This document shows positions 28,676-38,486 of a stretch of 64,000 nt of DNA, one piece after another. The translations under genes and the position numbers were made by a program. The stretch comes from Alkalibacterium kapii (lineage in GTDB: Bacteria; Bacillota; Bacilli; Lactobacillales; Carnobacteriaceae_A). The first letter of the stretch is position 1; every line of letters begins with the position of its first letter. The notes beneath the pieces are model-generated. The model saw only the letters and a list, made by a program, of their open reading frames with translations. It was not told the origin of the DNA and ran no database searches. The stretch lies in contig NZ_BJUY01000006.1 of the NCBI RefSeq assembly GCF_007988865.1, positions 1 through 64,000 of the forward strand, given 5' to 3'.

Positions 28676-28722
28676 AAAAGCTTCTGGCTAAACTAATTAA
28701 TAGTCTAACCAGAAGCTTTTTT
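28676..28722 (-). terminator. Terminator of malR
   Basis: AAAAGCTTCTGG pairs with CCAGAAGCTTTT at the base of a long stem with an A/T-rich apical part. The minus-strand reading ends in a T-run. It separates malR from the neopullulanase promoter. Confidence 0.85.
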
Positions 28723-28734
28723 CCATAAATAAAT

Positions 28735-29682
28735 TTACCGTGTGGTTCCCCCGCGCTTCAACTCTGTTTCAAATAACTGATTCCCTTGAGCTTTGCCCTC
28801 TTCATTTACTTTTTTGAGTACCATTCTGGCACAGGCAGCGCCCATTTCTGTGATGGACTGTTTAAGTGTCGTTAAATGCGGGTAAGCGATCTGATCTAAA
28901 AAGACGCCGTCATGACCGATGACACCATAATCCTCAGGAATAATACCATTCTGCTCTTTTATTTCTCTGACGACTCCCAACCCTAACCGATCAGACGCAC
29001 ATAGAAAAAGTGTGTTTTCAGAGAATTTACCCCAGTTTTCTTTTATAAAAGCGGCTGAGTAGCGCGAACGATTTTTCAGATTGTAAATACAAGGTTTTTT
29101 CCCGTAATCATTCATCACTTTAATGTAGCCCTTCTCTCTGGAATGGGAAAAAGGTTCATCGATCGCGATGCCGAGGTAGACAATTTTTTCATATCCTTTT
29201 TCAATAGCATACTTCGTTGCCTTGGCCATACTCTCCTCGTTATTACTATCAATGAAATCTGTCCCCATTTCGTTCTGCCCAAACAGAACGACCGGTTTAT
29301 CCAAACTTTTGATGAGCGTTTCGTCTTCTCGTCGCATGCCACAAACGATAAAGCCGTCTGAATCACCGATCTGAACGTTATTTCGAGTTAAGAGCTGGAG
29401 ACTATAGGCATATTTATCCAATTCGTTCGCTATTCCTGTCAGTAAAAACATGTAATAGGGTTCCGTCGTATCCATTTCTTCCAAAATCAGTAGTTTGATG
29501 ATTTGAGTCCGTTTATTTGCCAAGGCCTTTGCTGCCGCATTGGGGCGGTAATTCAGTTCCCTCATAGCCTCGTAGACAAGTTCTTTTAATTCGTCTCTGA
29601 CCTGCTCGGGATGATTGATCACACGTGAGACAGTCATTTTTGAGACGTTCGCTTTCTTTGCAACATCAGTTAATGTAGCCAA
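28735..29682 (-). CDS. malR: LacI/GalR-family maltose regulator
   Basis: 315 residues. The N-terminal helix-turn-helix is classical (TLTDVAKKANVSKMTVSRVINH, hinge RPNAAAKALA, residues about 3-55), followed by a periplasmic-binding-protein-like sensor domain ending in a normal LacI-type C-terminus. It presumably binds the four TGTTAnCGGTAnCA sites in the locus and releases them with maltose or maltodextrin. The start is a TTG codon (29682) behind AGGAG with 8-base spacing; no ATG in the right place exists. It is monocistronic. Confidence 0.9.
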   Translation of the reverse strand: MATLTDVAKKANVSKMTVSRVINHPEQVRDELKELVYEAMRELNYRPNAAAKALANKRTQIIKLLILEEMDTTEPYYMFLLTGIANELDKYAYSLQLLTRNNVQIGDSDGFIVCGMRREDETLIKSLDKPVVLFGQNEMGTDFIDSNNEESMAKATKYAIEKGYEKIVYLGIAIDEPFSHSREKGYIKVMNDYGKKPCIYNLKNRSRYSAAFIKENWGKFSENTLFLCASDRLGLGVVREIKEQNGIIPEDYGVIGHDGVFLDQIAYPHLTTLKQSITEMGAACARMVLKKVNEEGKAQGNQLFETELKRGGTTR

Positions 29683-29829
29683 AGGTTTTCTCCTTTCACT
29701 ATTCTTTCAATTAAAATTATATCAGTCTACCGTCGAGTATAACACAGAGGACAAAACAATTGAGCCCCTCTATTTTGATTTTTACATGAATTTTTCAGCT
29801 ATCATTAAACTAAGATCTGACGGTTCCTG

Positions 29830-30801
29830 TTATTTCCTATAGTAGTGTGTCAGTTTTTCTATTAAATCATCAATAACTATTATCAGATTCCCCGGATGCC
29901 CTTGGTCACGCATTTCATCTTTCAAGGTAGCCAGGTAATCGACGTGCTGTTTTTTCAGTAACATATAATCTGATTCAGTCAGATTTACTTCAGTGTCTTT
30001 GGCTTTCAGATAGGTTTTGATATCCATGTGCCACGTCCGGACCTTACCCGGGTAACGCAGCAGCAGCTCTTCTGCTCTCACGACCCCAAGTGGTGTCAAG
30101 TCTCCGATAAAGCGCAGTTCTGACCCGCTGTCGATCAAACGGTCAAACACTTCCCAAGCTGTTCGGGTCCATTTCTGCCGGGTACAGATCATTGGAAGGA
30201 CCGGAACACGATCGGTGATTCGACTGAACACTTCCGCATCATCCACGACCCATACGATGGGTTGTTCATGCGCCGGATAAATTGCTTTGAGTTTTCCTAT
30301 TTCTCTTAGAGGAATGGTCAAGACACTATGACTCCAGGCTGCCGCTTCCCATACAGGATGATACCCCGCTCGCGTTTCGGCGAACAGGTTAGTCAATGTC
30401 ACTGAGTCTGAAATATCCTCTCGAAACAAAAGGTAGTCCTGGAGCAGGACATCTATGTCTTCTTCCTTTTTTGGATACATGACCGGTTCAGTTTTATCAA
30501 GTCTTTTCGTTTCAGCTAATAGATGAAGCCATAGTTTCCCAAGCATACGCGTCGGGTTAAAGGCATTGGCATCCAAGGTAATGATCTGACTGAATACTGA
30601 CAGACTGATCGGCCGTGTCGGCAGCAGCCGGATGCCTTCAGATAAATAAAGCAGCATCTGTTCAAAGGTTTCGGGTGACTCTTCGATATAATCAATTATC
30701 CACTTGATATCGTCACTGTTTTCTATCAAGTAAAACAACCAGTCATTCACTAGAGGGAACTCTGCCTGTAAATAACTGAGGAAATACTCACGATCATACA
30801 T
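29830..30801 (-). CDS. Orphan DUF2399-like (TIGR02679-type) protein
   Basis: 323 residues, cytoplasmic, no signal or membrane segment. The C-terminal third has the pattern of the DUF2399 Toprim-like domain: VWVVDDAEVFSRI, then VLPMICTRQKW, then LRFIGDLTPLGVVRAEELLLR and a following WHMD (acidic residues in VVDDAEV and IGDLTP are probable metal ligands). The N-terminal part is helical and unrecognised. Related domains occur in nuclease-like subunits of plasmid-defence and repair-like systems, but no SMC, ATPase or partner gene is next to it, so no function is proposed. ATG 30801 (MYDREYF) with AAAGGA 11 bases upstream is preferred over the unsupported ATG 30843. Confidence 0.6.
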   Translation of the reverse strand: MYDREYFLSYLQAEFPLVNDWLFYLIENSDDIKWIIDYIEESPETFEQMLLYLSEGIRLLPTRPISLSVFSQIITLDANAFNPTRMLGKLWLHLLAETKRLDKTEPVMYPKKEEDIDVLLQDYLLFREDISDSVTLTNLFAETRAGYHPVWEAAAWSHSVLTIPLREIGKLKAIYPAHEQPIVWVVDDAEVFSRITDRVPVLPMICTRQKWTRTAWEVFDRLIDSGSELRFIGDLTPLGVVRAEELLLRYPGKVRTWHMDIKTYLKAKDTEVNLTESDYMLLKKQHVDYLATLKDEMRDQGHPGNLIIVIDDLIEKLTHYYRK

Positions 30802-31038
30802 ACAAAGACACGTCCTTTTATTTACTGTCGTTGTTCTATCCATTCTAGTTTACCATTTTTTTAACTGTATCTCATAATTTTAACAAAATGTGACGGAACC
30901 TTTCATATTCTCTATTTTGGAGTGCTTTTCGTCACTTGTGTTAACCTTTAGTATGATAGTATGTTATTAATGATTACAAAACACTGAATGAAAAAAACTG
31001 GACATCATGGAAGATGGACATTAAAGGAGTCAGATGGT

Positions 31039-33291
31039 GTGAATTCAAATTATATGAAAAAAGGAATAGAAGGACTACTACTTGTCTTTCTTCTCTCTAT
31101 CTTTTTACCCGCTGGAGTGATCTTTGCAGAAGAAAAGGCAAGAGATACTGGAATAGATCCGTACATTGATATCATCGTTCGATATGAAGGGGAGGTTCCT
31201 GATGAAGCATCATTAGATACGCGCTATAAAAATATTAAAACAATGGACGTCTTGCCTATCCAGACCATGTCCGTTCCAATATCAGCAGTTAGAGAAATCA
31301 GTCTGCAGGAAAATGTCAGACGCATCACGTATGATCAGGAAGTTGAGACCAGTCAGTCTACTTATGAAATCAGCAGTGAAGACTGGAATCAGGACATGGT
31401 CGGTTCATTCGATGCTTTGACAGAGGGTTATACTGGAAAGAATGTGAGCGTAGCTATACTGGATACAGGTTTCTACAAGCATCCAGAAATCACTTACTCA
31501 GGTGGATACAGCATTTTTGGAGAAGAAGATGAGCTGGGTCCGGATCCATGGACAAATGACCATTCCGGACATGGCACACATGTTGCAGGGATCATAGGCG
31601 CCATGCCAGGTTCACGGACTCAAGGCGTGGCACCAGGCGTCGATCTTTATGGTGTCAAGGTTTATCATGAAAGTAACGGATCCAAAACCCGAGTCGGGAA
31701 TTTACTCGCCGGACTCAACTGGGCGATCAAAAATGGCAGTGATATCATCGTCATCAGTTCAGGTTACGAACATCAAAACAATGAGGTGCACGAAGTTATA
31801 CAACTGGCTGCCAGCAAAGGGATCATGACGATCGCAGCAAGCGGGAACATGACGGAGGACAATGTGACGAGCGATTATCCTGCTGCTCATGATGAGGTTA
31901 TTGCGGTATCTGGTGTTGACCAGAAACAAAACCATGTCAGTGATTCGATGATAGCATACGAGAACGAGCTGGCGGCACCGGGACAAAATATTTTAAGTCT
32001 CAGCACCGATGGCACACATACAGCGATGTCCGGTACGTCTCAAGCCGCACCACACGTTGCAGGGGTCGCGGCACTTTTAATGGAGAAATACCCCGACGAC
32101 AGTGCCCGTGCTATCCGTCAGAGGATGATCGATTGCGCTTTGGATTTAGGTGAGCCCGGACGGGATCTTATTTATGGCTACGGCCTAGTTCAATATGATA
32201 AAAAAGGTTCAGCTGAAAAAACACCAGAAGAACAACCTAAAGAAAACCCAGATGAAACCGGGAATCCTTCCAAAGACACCTCAGAAGAACCTTCGGAAGA
32301 AAAACAAAAATATCCTGATGAAAAAAGTGATGTCATAGAAGGTAACCCACCAAAGGATCAGGACGAGTCAGCGGACAGGATACCTTCTGATTCTAAAAAA
32401 CCAGACGAGTCTCAAGACGAAAAGTCAGAAAATGATTTAGCTGACGAAGAATCATCTCAAACAAAGGATGAAAAGGAACAGGCTGATAAAGAAGACATAA
32501 CCGAAGAAGAGGATGAGGCCGAATCAACCGATAAGTCTAAAGATAAAGAACAGTCCCTTCAGCAAAAGACTGTCTGGGTCCGGCCTCAAGAGGCGAACGG
32601 CACTGCAAAAGTGACAGATAAAGACTTGATGGCTGTGGCGGAAAATGGTGTTCTAGCCGTATCTTTTGATGCATCGCTCAGTCATTTAGATTGTATTCAA
32701 TTATCCCGGGAGCAAGTAGAGATGGTAAGAGATAAGCACATCGTTCTCCTGGTTGCTCGGGCAGATTTAGAATGGGTCATTCCTTCTTCCAATCTATCAG
32801 ATGGTGACGCTCTGCTTTCTTTTGAACAGATAAATGAAACGACAGCTTTTGAGGATATCTCAAAAGGTGACATTCTCTCTTTCAGTATCGAGCAAAACGG
32901 TCAGCGTACGAGTGAATTTCCTTCTCAGATGACCTACCGCTTTTTCACACCGGCAGCAGAGTTTAATCAGGATGCCTTATATCAGTGGAATGAAGCCAAT
33001 GAAACATGGCATATGCTGGGGGACGCTTATACAAAAGGTGGTGTTGTAGGCGTAACGACTGAAACACCTGCACTTGCTGTATTTAACCCAGCAGAGCTGA
33101 CTTCCGTTCAAGAAAAGAATGACTCAGAAAATAACCATTCAGTGGAGGATAAAATTGAATCATCCGATGAAACTGAAACAGAGACGGCTGCTGATGAAAG
33201 TTCATCTGATTTCCCCATCGTATTGAGCAGTATTATCGTGGTTATTGTATCCGTTTCTGGTGGCTTTTACTTTTTCGGCGGTAAGAACTAA
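31039..33291 (+). CDS. Surface-attached subtilisin-like (S8) serine protease
   Basis: 750 residues from GTG 31039, chosen because AAAGGAG lies 9 bases upstream; ATG 30988 has no ribosome site. Signal peptide (MKKGIEGLLLVFLLSIF, cleavage near FAEE); inhibitor-like propeptide (about 40-115); catalytic domain with Asp143 (AILDTG), His179 (GHGTHVAG), oxyanion Asn271 (AASGN) and Ser335 (SGTSQAAPH). An acidic Glu/Asp/Lys/Pro/Ser spacer (about 392-524) follows, then an unrecognised domain (about 525-720; it begins VWVRPQEANGTAKVTD) and a C-terminal hydrophobic helix (FPIVLSSIIVVIVSVSGG) ending GGKN. There is no LPXTG, so a transmembrane anchor is inferred. Substrate unknown. All catalytic residues are intact. 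Confidence 0.88.
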   Translation: MNSNYMKKGIEGLLLVFLLSIFLPAGVIFAEEKARDTGIDPYIDIIVRYEGEVPDEASLDTRYKNIKTMDVLPIQTMSVPISAVREISLQENVRRITYDQEVETSQSTYEISSEDWNQDMVGSFDALTEGYTGKNVSVAILDTGFYKHPEITYSGGYSIFGEEDELGPDPWTNDHSGHGTHVAGIIGAMPGSRTQGVAPGVDLYGVKVYHESNGSKTRVGNLLAGLNWAIKNGSDIIVISSGYEHQNNEVHEVIQLAASKGIMTIAASGNMTEDNVTSDYPAAHDEVIAVSGVDQKQNHVSDSMIAYENELAAPGQNILSLSTDGTHTAMSGTSQAAPHVAGVAALLMEKYPDDSARAIRQRMIDCALDLGEPGRDLIYGYGLVQYDKKGSAEKTPEEQPKENPDETGNPSKDTSEEPSEEKQKYPDEKSDVIEGNPPKDQDESADRIPSDSKKPDESQDEKSENDLADEESSQTKDEKEQADKEDITEEEDEAESTDKSKDKEQSLQQKTVWVRPQEANGTAKVTDKDLMAVAENGVLAVSFDASLSHLDCIQLSREQVEMVRDKHIVLLVARADLEWVIPSSNLSDGDALLSFEQINETTAFEDISKGDILSFSIEQNGQRTSEFPSQMTYRFFTPAAEFNQDALYQWNEANETWHMLGDAYTKGGVVGVTTETPALAVFNPAELTSVQEKNDSENNHSVEDKIESSDETETETAADESSSDFPIVLSSIIVVIVSVSGGFYFFGGKN

Positions 33292-33390
33292 GTAAGGTTT
33301 ACACCGAAACATCACTTAAATATAGCGATACACAAATGCCGTGACGCAACGTTCAGTAATCTATGTTTCAGTGTTTATCATAAGTTCTAT

Positions 33391-33437
33391 TAAAAAAAGA
33401 GAGAACTGCCTTTTTAAGCAGCCCTCTCTTTTTTTCT
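33391..33437. terminator. Shared terminator of the protease and pyruvate oxidase genes
   Basis: AAAGAGAG and CTGC pair with GCAG and CTCTCTTT, with A/T runs on both sides, so it works for the two convergent genes. Confidence 0.87.
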
Positions 33438-33445
33438 TTTTGCTT

Positions 33446-35227
33446 TTATTTAAGTCTTGATTTTAGTCCTTCCTGTTCAAGGAAATGATAAAATGGTCTC
33501 AATTCTTCTGCTTCATACCGTTTCTTGAATGCTTTGATTTCCTGTTCTTCAAAGCGTCTGGGATCAAGTTCCAGTGATTCAACTGGAATGGGACGATCTG
33601 TACTTATTTTTATATCTACAAGCACGGTTCGCCCGGCTTTTTCGTGTTCGACTGCTTTCTTGAGCACGCCTTCCAGCTCACTGATCTCTGTGACTGTATA
33701 AGCGATCGCACCTTGCGCTTCGGCTATTTTTGCATAATCCACATCTTTAAAATCGACCCCATAATAAGCATGATTCGTGTCTTCCTGTTCGGCTTTAATA
33801 AAGGCATATTCTGTATTTGAAAAAACAATGTTGATGATCGGCAGCCCATATTGTCTAGTAGTAATAATATCCTGCATGACCATAGAAAAAGCTCCATCAC
33901 CGGTCAGGTTCCAGACTTGACGATCAGGGAAATCAGCTTTAGCCGCGATCGCACCGGGTAAGCCGTTTCCCATAGTCGCGAAGACGCCTGACGTCCGCCA
34001 CATGTTTTCAGTCGTCATATGCAAGTGTCGCACAGAAGTCTGTGTTGTATTTCCAACATCCACTGAGTAAATAGCATCTTCATCCGCGACTTGGTTGATC
34101 GCGTTATAAGCCTGATAGATCTGCAGCTCTCCCTCGGTTTTCTTCTCCAGCTTATCTGTGTAAGCTTTCCAGTTCTTGATATTTTTTATGTTCGCCCGGT
34201 ACCAGGGTGTTTCTTCTTTTTCTGGTATTTTATCAGTGATCGATCGTATGGCTTCGCCTGCATCACCAAGAATAGCAACATCTGTATCATGACGTTTGCC
34301 CAGTCTCTGTGGATCGATATCGATCTGAATGAACTTATCGAGTCGATCGAATATATCCGTTACTTCAGAGAAAGGATAATTACTTCCGGCGAACAGGACC
34401 ACGTCCGCTTCTTCAAAGACTTCAACAGCCGGTTTTCTGGAGACACGATGAGCTGACCCTAAGAAGGCTTCAAAATCATGCGGGAAGTTATCATAATTGA
34501 TTCCAGTAATGGCGACGGGTGCTTTCAGTTTCTGCGACAAAGCCATCACTGCATCACCATTACCGCGCGTACCGATACCTGCATAGATCACGGGTCTTTC
34601 CGCTTTTTCAAGTAGTTTCGCAGCTTCATCGATATCCTGTTCGTTCAAAGCAGGAGCCGGCATTTTTTTATAGGACTTTGCGGAAGCATACCAGCTATCA
34701 TTATCAATCTCGACCCAACCGTAATCTACCGGCACTTCAACAGCTGCGACACCGTTTCGGGCTACGGCTGTCCGGATCGCTTCATCAATGATTTTAGGCA
34801 GCTGCTCGGGATAAGCGACGCGACGATTGTAAACAGCGACATCCGCAAACAAAGGATTATGATTCATTTCCTGAAAGGCATCCATATTGATTTCGTGTTC
34901 TGCCCGCTGGCCGATGATCGCTAAAACGGGGACACCGTCTTCCCGAGCATCGTATAAGCCATTCATCAAATGCGTCGCTCCCGGTCCCGCTGATCCCAAG
35001 GCAACTCCTATTTCTCCAGTAAATTTCGCGTGCATCGATGCTGCCAGAGCCCCTACTTCTTCGTGCCGTACTTGAATGAAGCGGATGTTGTCTTTTTCTT
35101 TTTTCAAGGCATCCATCCACGAATTGAGTGTTCCGGCAGGCAGGCCATACACATTTTTGACGCCCCAGCTTTCCATCACTTTAACTGCTGCGACGCCTGC
35201 TTCGATCATGTTGCTTTTTTTATTCAT
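33446..35227 (-). CDS. spxB: Pyruvate oxidase (ThDP/FAD-dependent, H2O2-forming)
   Basis: A 593-residue cytoplasmic flavoenzyme that turns pyruvate, phosphate and O2 into acetyl phosphate, CO2 and H2O2 in lactic acid bacteria. Three-domain ThDP fold: N-terminal PYR domain with the catalytic Glu ([12 protein letters not shown], about residue 57), central FAD domain, C-terminal PP domain with the ThDP/Mg motif [10 protein letters not shown] followed by SNTEYAF. Length and the [13 protein letters not shown] start match lactobacillar Pox and SpxB. An acetolactate synthase was considered, but the sequence is closer to the Pox type. Ribosome site AAGGA before ATG 35227; promoter-like TTGAAT-N16-TATGAT at 35337-35310. 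Confidence 0.9.
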   Translation of the reverse strand: MNKKSNMIEAGVAAVKVMESWGVKNVYGLPAGTLNSWMDALKKEKDNIRFIQVRHEEVGALAASMHAKFTGEIGVALGSAGPGATHLMNGLYDAREDGVPVLAIIGQRAEHEINMDAFQEMNHNPLFADVAVYNRRVAYPEQLPKIIDEAIRTAVARNGVAAVEVPVDYGWVEIDNDSWYASAKSYKKMPAPALNEQDIDEAAKLLEKAERPVIYAGIGTRGNGDAVMALSQKLKAPVAITGINYDNFPHDFEAFLGSAHRVSRKPAVEVFEEADVVLFAGSNYPFSEVTDIFDRLDKFIQIDIDPQRLGKRHDTDVAILGDAGEAIRSITDKIPEKEETPWYRANIKNIKNWKAYTDKLEKKTEGELQIYQAYNAINQVADEDAIYSVDVGNTTQTSVRHLHMTTENMWRTSGVFATMGNGLPGAIAAKADFPDRQVWNLTGDGAFSMVMQDIITTRQYGLPIINIVFSNTEYAFIKAEQEDTNHAYYGVDFKDVDYAKIAEAQGAIAYTVTEISELEGVLKKAVEHEKAGRTVLVDIKISTDRPIPVESLELDPRRFEEQEIKAFKKRYEAEELRPFYHFLEQEGLKSRLK

Positions 35228-35309
35228 TCCTTATCACCCTTTTCTCTCGTTTGCACTTCATCTTTTCTGGTCGGTCATCAGTTTTTCCAGTGATTTCCTT
35301 CATATACAT

Positions 35310-35337
35310 ATCATATCATTCACAGGCAGTGATTCAA
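35310..35337 (-). promoter_or_regulatory. Predicted pyruvate oxidase promoter
   Basis: On the minus strand TTGAAT, a 16-nt spacer and TATGAT preceded by TG (extended -10). It lies about 85 bp before the start codon. Confidence 0.5.
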
Positions 35338-35475
35338 TTATTAGACATTGAAACTTTCTCTGCTGATATCTGCGTGGTGCTATAGTATCTTCCTTTTCCT
35401 GATTTTTGTTTTATTTAGAGTAATGCCTTGGCCGTTCAGTCCAAGGCTTTAAAAATACTTCTTATTTTTAACCAA

Positions 35476-35517
35476 AATAAAAGCCCCGCTTAAGTCATTT
35501 GACAAAAGCAGGACTCA
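35476..35517 (-). terminator. Terminator of the ABC operon
   Basis: On the minus strand AGTCCTGCTT pairs (with G-U pairs) with AAGCGGGGCT and is followed by TTTATTTT, just after the last operon gene. Confidence 0.72.
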
Positions 35518-35534
35518 CATTATCACATTTCTTT

Positions 35535-35864
35535 CTACCTGAACGAGTAGGAAGACCCCCGGCGCTTCGTTTTATTACGAAGCTTATAAACAATTGGATT
35601 AAGTACGGCCAGCAAAAGTATCCCTAAAAACATGTAGAAGGTTATAGAATCATCTTCCAAAGAAAGATTTTCCAAAAACATATTTTCAGTGATGATCAAG
35701 GCGATGGCTACTGCAGCATGAGTGATCGATACGATAAGCACGGAAAAGAATGTGACGTTCGTATCTCGTCTTTTTGGCAGAATAGACAAGACAAGGAACA
35801 GACCTAAAATGAACAGGATCAATCCAAAAACCAAGCGAAACTGTGTGAATACTTCTAAATTCAT
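35535..35864 (-). CDS. Small four-helix membrane protein, last gene of the ABC operon
   Basis: 109 residues from ATG 35864 (AAAGGAG, 7-base spacing); the upstream in-frame Met at 35924 has no site. Four hydrophobic segments can be traced (FGLILFILGLFLVLSIL; FFSVLIVSITHAAVAIALII; FYMFLGILLLAVLNPIVY and a shorter one), and the C-terminus is basic (KLRNKTKRRGSSYSFR). No family was recognised. It follows the 231-residue membrane protein by about 95 bases, and a terminator follows it, so it may belong to the ABC operon or be read from its own promoter. Confidence 0.6.
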   Translation of the reverse strand: MNLEVFTQFRLVFGLILFILGLFLVLSILPKRRDTNVTFFSVLIVSITHAAVAIALIITENMFLENLSLEDDSITFYMFLGILLLAVLNPIVYKLRNKTKRRGSSYSFR

Positions 35865-35958
35865 AATATTCTCCTTTGATTTCGTTTCTTTTATTATTTT
35901 ACAAGGCTTAGAGTCAAAACACAACGACGAGTTGATTATCTGCTTTTATAGAAGACCG

Positions 35959-36654
35959 TTAATAAAACTGTCTCCCGAAGTTCCAGCCGCTGATCATTTC
36001 GTTGATCGATATTGCACTGTTCAAATCAACATCCCCTAACTCTCTCTGTTCAGATTTCGGCAGTGAAAGCGAGTCGAATACAACATCCGGCTCACTGTAA
36101 AAGCCAATGTTTCCAAAACGCTTATCCGTCAAGGTGAATTTTATCCCCTTCAGTTCACGCTGATTTTCAGACCAATCGATTTCCCCCTGCAGGATAAAGA
36201 CATACTGGTCTTCTTTTCCATAAGTAAAATAATGATTGTCCCCTTTCGCTCCGGCGTAATCATAGTCAAAAGGACGAGTGACTTCTTCTGCTTCGTACAT
36301 ATCGAGTGCCAGCAGATTTTCTTTCAATGAATCCGAACGACGATAGGCCTTCACTATAGTAGGATCTTCTCTTGTTTCTATGCCCAGTATGGTTTGTGAG
36401 GCGCGTACCCCCGGATCGATGTGCTCGTTCTGCTCTATCCAGTCATTGCACGACAGATGCCCGTAGATGAAATAAGCCGCACTGATCCCCAGTAAAGCAA
36501 GATAACTGAGAGTGATGACTTTCCTTTTACGCTGGCCGGGTTCTGTGTAAGAAAAGGCAAGCACAAAGACGATCGTCAAAAAAAGCAGGACGATAATGAT
36601 CAACGGTATCATGAACGTATAAAACTGCTCAGCTCTTATCCAGGATTCATACAT
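35959..36654 (-). CDS. Membrane-anchored accessory protein of the ABC operon, unknown
   Basis: 231 residues with two N-terminal helices (about 13-35 and 46-65) and a ~165-residue soluble part outside the membrane, containing Asp/Glu-rich beta-like stretches (YVFILQGEIDW; LKGIKFTLTDKRFGNIGFY). No known domain was recognised. Its ATG (36654) overlaps the stop of the preceding gene by 8 bases, so it is translationally coupled to the DIxAG-repeat protein and must belong to the same complex or pathway. Ribosome site AAAGGAG. Confidence 0.65.
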   Translation of the reverse strand: MYESWIRAEQFYTFMIPLIIIVLLFLTIVFVLAFSYTEPGQRKRKVITLSYLALLGISAAYFIYGHLSCNDWIEQNEHIDPGVRASQTILGIETREDPTIVKAYRRSDSLKENLLALDMYEAEEVTRPFDYDYAGAKGDNHYFTYGKEDQYVFILQGEIDWSENQRELKGIKFTLTDKRFGNIGFYSEPDVVFDSLSLPKSEQRELGDVDLNSAISINEMISGWNFGRQFY

Positions 36655-37561
36655 GTGGTTCTCCTTTATTTACTTTAAGTTCCAGCCAGTCAACCATTGG
36701 AAGATATAATTTATCTCCTTCTTTCAAAGAAATGACCGCCTTCTTCACCTCATTGCTCTGATCGTCCTCAGACTCCGGCGTACCCTCACCCTCTATTTTA
36801 AACATCACTCCATTCAGCTCGGGAGGAGAAGGCCTGCCCCCCCTGTTGTGCGTCAACTCGACGACTTCTATCTTTCCTTCCGTAAAGTGATAAATGACTG
36901 ATGTACGGGGAGCAGAAAATTCTTCCAGGGTATAAAGACCTGCTTTTATGTGTTTTCCCACTTCATGATGTCCGGCCCTTAAGAACTCTGACGACTCGGG
37001 ACCAGATGTTGCTTTTATATCAAAGTCATTTAGCAGATCTTCTTTATTGTAGTGGGCATGAATTTCAGACGTCTCTCCATCGACTTTTACTGTCTGTCCC
37101 TCACGCAAGTCAGCTACTGCCTGCATCACGCCGGCTCTTTCCTGAAAGTGGTTTTCAAAAGTAACGTCTCCATCAGTATCATACACGGTCACATTACCGG
37201 CACGGATCGTGAATACTTGAGGGCTGAAATCACTGGGCTGCCCTTCAAAAATGACCCGCCCTTCAGGTAGATCCTCCCCTACACGATAAGTACCGACTTT
37301 CAAAGTCACGGCCTCTCTATCCGAAAATTCCAATGAAGGTTCGAATAATGTATCACTCAGCGGGTATCTAAAATAATTTTCTTCATTGTCCGCATCGATC
37401 TGCTGCGTTGAAGCATATCGATCGATAGCTGCTTCATTGGGTTCCACAGGTTCACCGTCATACAGAGGCGTTCTTATCCCAGCGAAAGACCAGCCGGTCA
37501 GGAACATAAAAAGTAGGGAGACAAGAATTATCGGCTTTTTATTTTGCAAGAGATACGTCAT
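36647..37561 (-). CDS. Membrane-tethered protein with two GxYxVGxDIpaG-type repeats
   Basis: 304 residues from ATG 37561 (preceded by AGGGGG); it overlaps the end of the ATPase gene by 23 bases. One N-terminal helix (PIILVSLLFMFLTGWSFAGI) serves as signal or anchor without a lipobox Cys. Two related beta-rich units follow: LKVGTYRVGEDLPEGRVIFEG (about 86-106) and LRAGHHEVGKHIKAGLYTLEE (about 195-215), each followed by a hydrophobic strand and a closing LxEGQ/LKEGD turn. Similar motifs occur in secreted Firmicutes lipoproteins of unknown role. It probably acts outside the membrane with the ABC exporter. Confidence 0.65.
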   Translation of the reverse strand: MTYLLQNKKPIILVSLLFMFLTGWSFAGIRTPLYDGEPVEPNEAAIDRYASTQQIDADNEENYFRYPLSDTLFEPSLEFSDREAVTLKVGTYRVGEDLPEGRVIFEGQPSDFSPQVFTIRAGNVTVYDTDGDVTFENHFQERAGVMQAVADLREGQTVKVDGETSEIHAHYNKEDLLNDFDIKATSGPESSEFLRAGHHEVGKHIKAGLYTLEEFSAPRTSVIYHFTEGKIEVVELTHNRGGRPSPPELNGVMFKIEGEGTPESEDDQSNEVKKAVISLKEGDKLYLPMVDWLELKVNKGEPHV

Positions 37562-38486
37562 CCTGATGCCCCCTGTCGAATGAATGGATTTTAAGACCAT
37601 ATAAATAAGAATAATATTCAGAAGTGCCCAAAGATCCCACAGTGATCTCGACATTTTTCAAATGACGCAACTGTTTATAAATCGCCAGCTGTTCGGCTTC
37701 ACTTAGCTGATCAAGCGGGATGCACAGCACGTTGTTGCCCAAATACATGGTTTTATCCGGCAGGGAAACCGTCTCTTTCAACAGCTCCGCCTGTTCCTGG
37801 GTGCATAGTAATTTGAAGTAATCCTTCTTTTCATCCTCATGGTCAAAGATGAAGTGGATATGCTTTTCTTTAAGGAAAAACACTTTATTGGCATACTCGT
37901 CCAAGTTGTCCAGCAAATGGGAAGCGACGATGATGATTTTTCCCTGCCCTCTCAGCTCGATCAGGATATCTGAAACAAGAGAGACATTTTCAGGGTCCAG
38001 GCTGTTCATCACTTCATCCATAAACATTATCGGTGTGTCAGAAGCAATGACCATCGCAAAACATAGGCGCTGACGCATCCCGAGTGAATAAGTACTGACT
38101 TTACGGTCGACATAATCGTTCATTTCCAACCGATCGATGATGTTTCTCACCTGGTCTTTTTTACCTGACCACATTTCTGCGTACATTTCGATATGCTCTG
38201 TCCCCGTGAAATTTTCATGCAGATCGGACTGATCAGGGAAAAATGTGATCAACTGATGCAGTTTCAGTACATCCTTGTCTTTTGACGTATATTCTTTGTC
38301 ATCGACAAAAATTTGTCCTGATTTTACGGGAATGAACCGCATGATCGCATTGAACAAGGTCGTTTTCCCCGTCCCATTGGGCGCAACCAGACCGATGATC
38401 TGTCCATCAGTTAATTTGAAAGAGATATCATTTAAGATCTCGCGGTCTCCGTAAGCGACGGTTAAATTCTTTACTTCTAATGTCAT
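37539..38486 (-). CDS. ABC transporter ATP-binding subunit
   Basis: 315 residues: Walker A APNGTGKTT (about 35-43), signature YSLGMRQRL (133-141, SLGMR in place of LSGGQ), Walker B IMFMDE (153-158) and switch His in IIVASH. A ~90-residue C-terminal extension (CTQEQAELLKE onwards) has no recognised domain. The signature is typical of export-type ABC-2 ATPases (bacitracin, nisin-immunity and NatA groups). Its ATG overlaps the stop of the second permease (ATGA), so it is coupled to it. Confidence 0.85.
   Translation of the reverse strand: MTLEVKNLTVAYGDREILNDISFKLTDGQIIGLVAPNGTGKTTLFNAIMRFIPVKSGQIFVDDKEYTSKDKDVLKLHQLITFFPDQSDLHENFTGTEHIEMYAEMWSGKKDQVRNIIDRLEMNDYVDRKVSTYSLGMRQRLCFAMVIASDTPIMFMDEVMNSLDPENVSLVSDILIELRGQGKIIIVASHLLDNLDEYANKVFFLKEKHIHFIFDHEDEKKDYFKLLCTQEQAELLKETVSLPDKTMYLGNNVLCIPLDQLSEAEQLAIYKQLRHLKNVEITVGSLGTSEYYSYLYGLKIHSFDRGHQDDVSLAK

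Noticed and set aside
33446-35227. Acetolactate synthase assignment
   Set aside because: The start, length and ThDP region fit lactic acid bacterial pyruvate oxidase better, and no ilv or als partner gene is adjacent.
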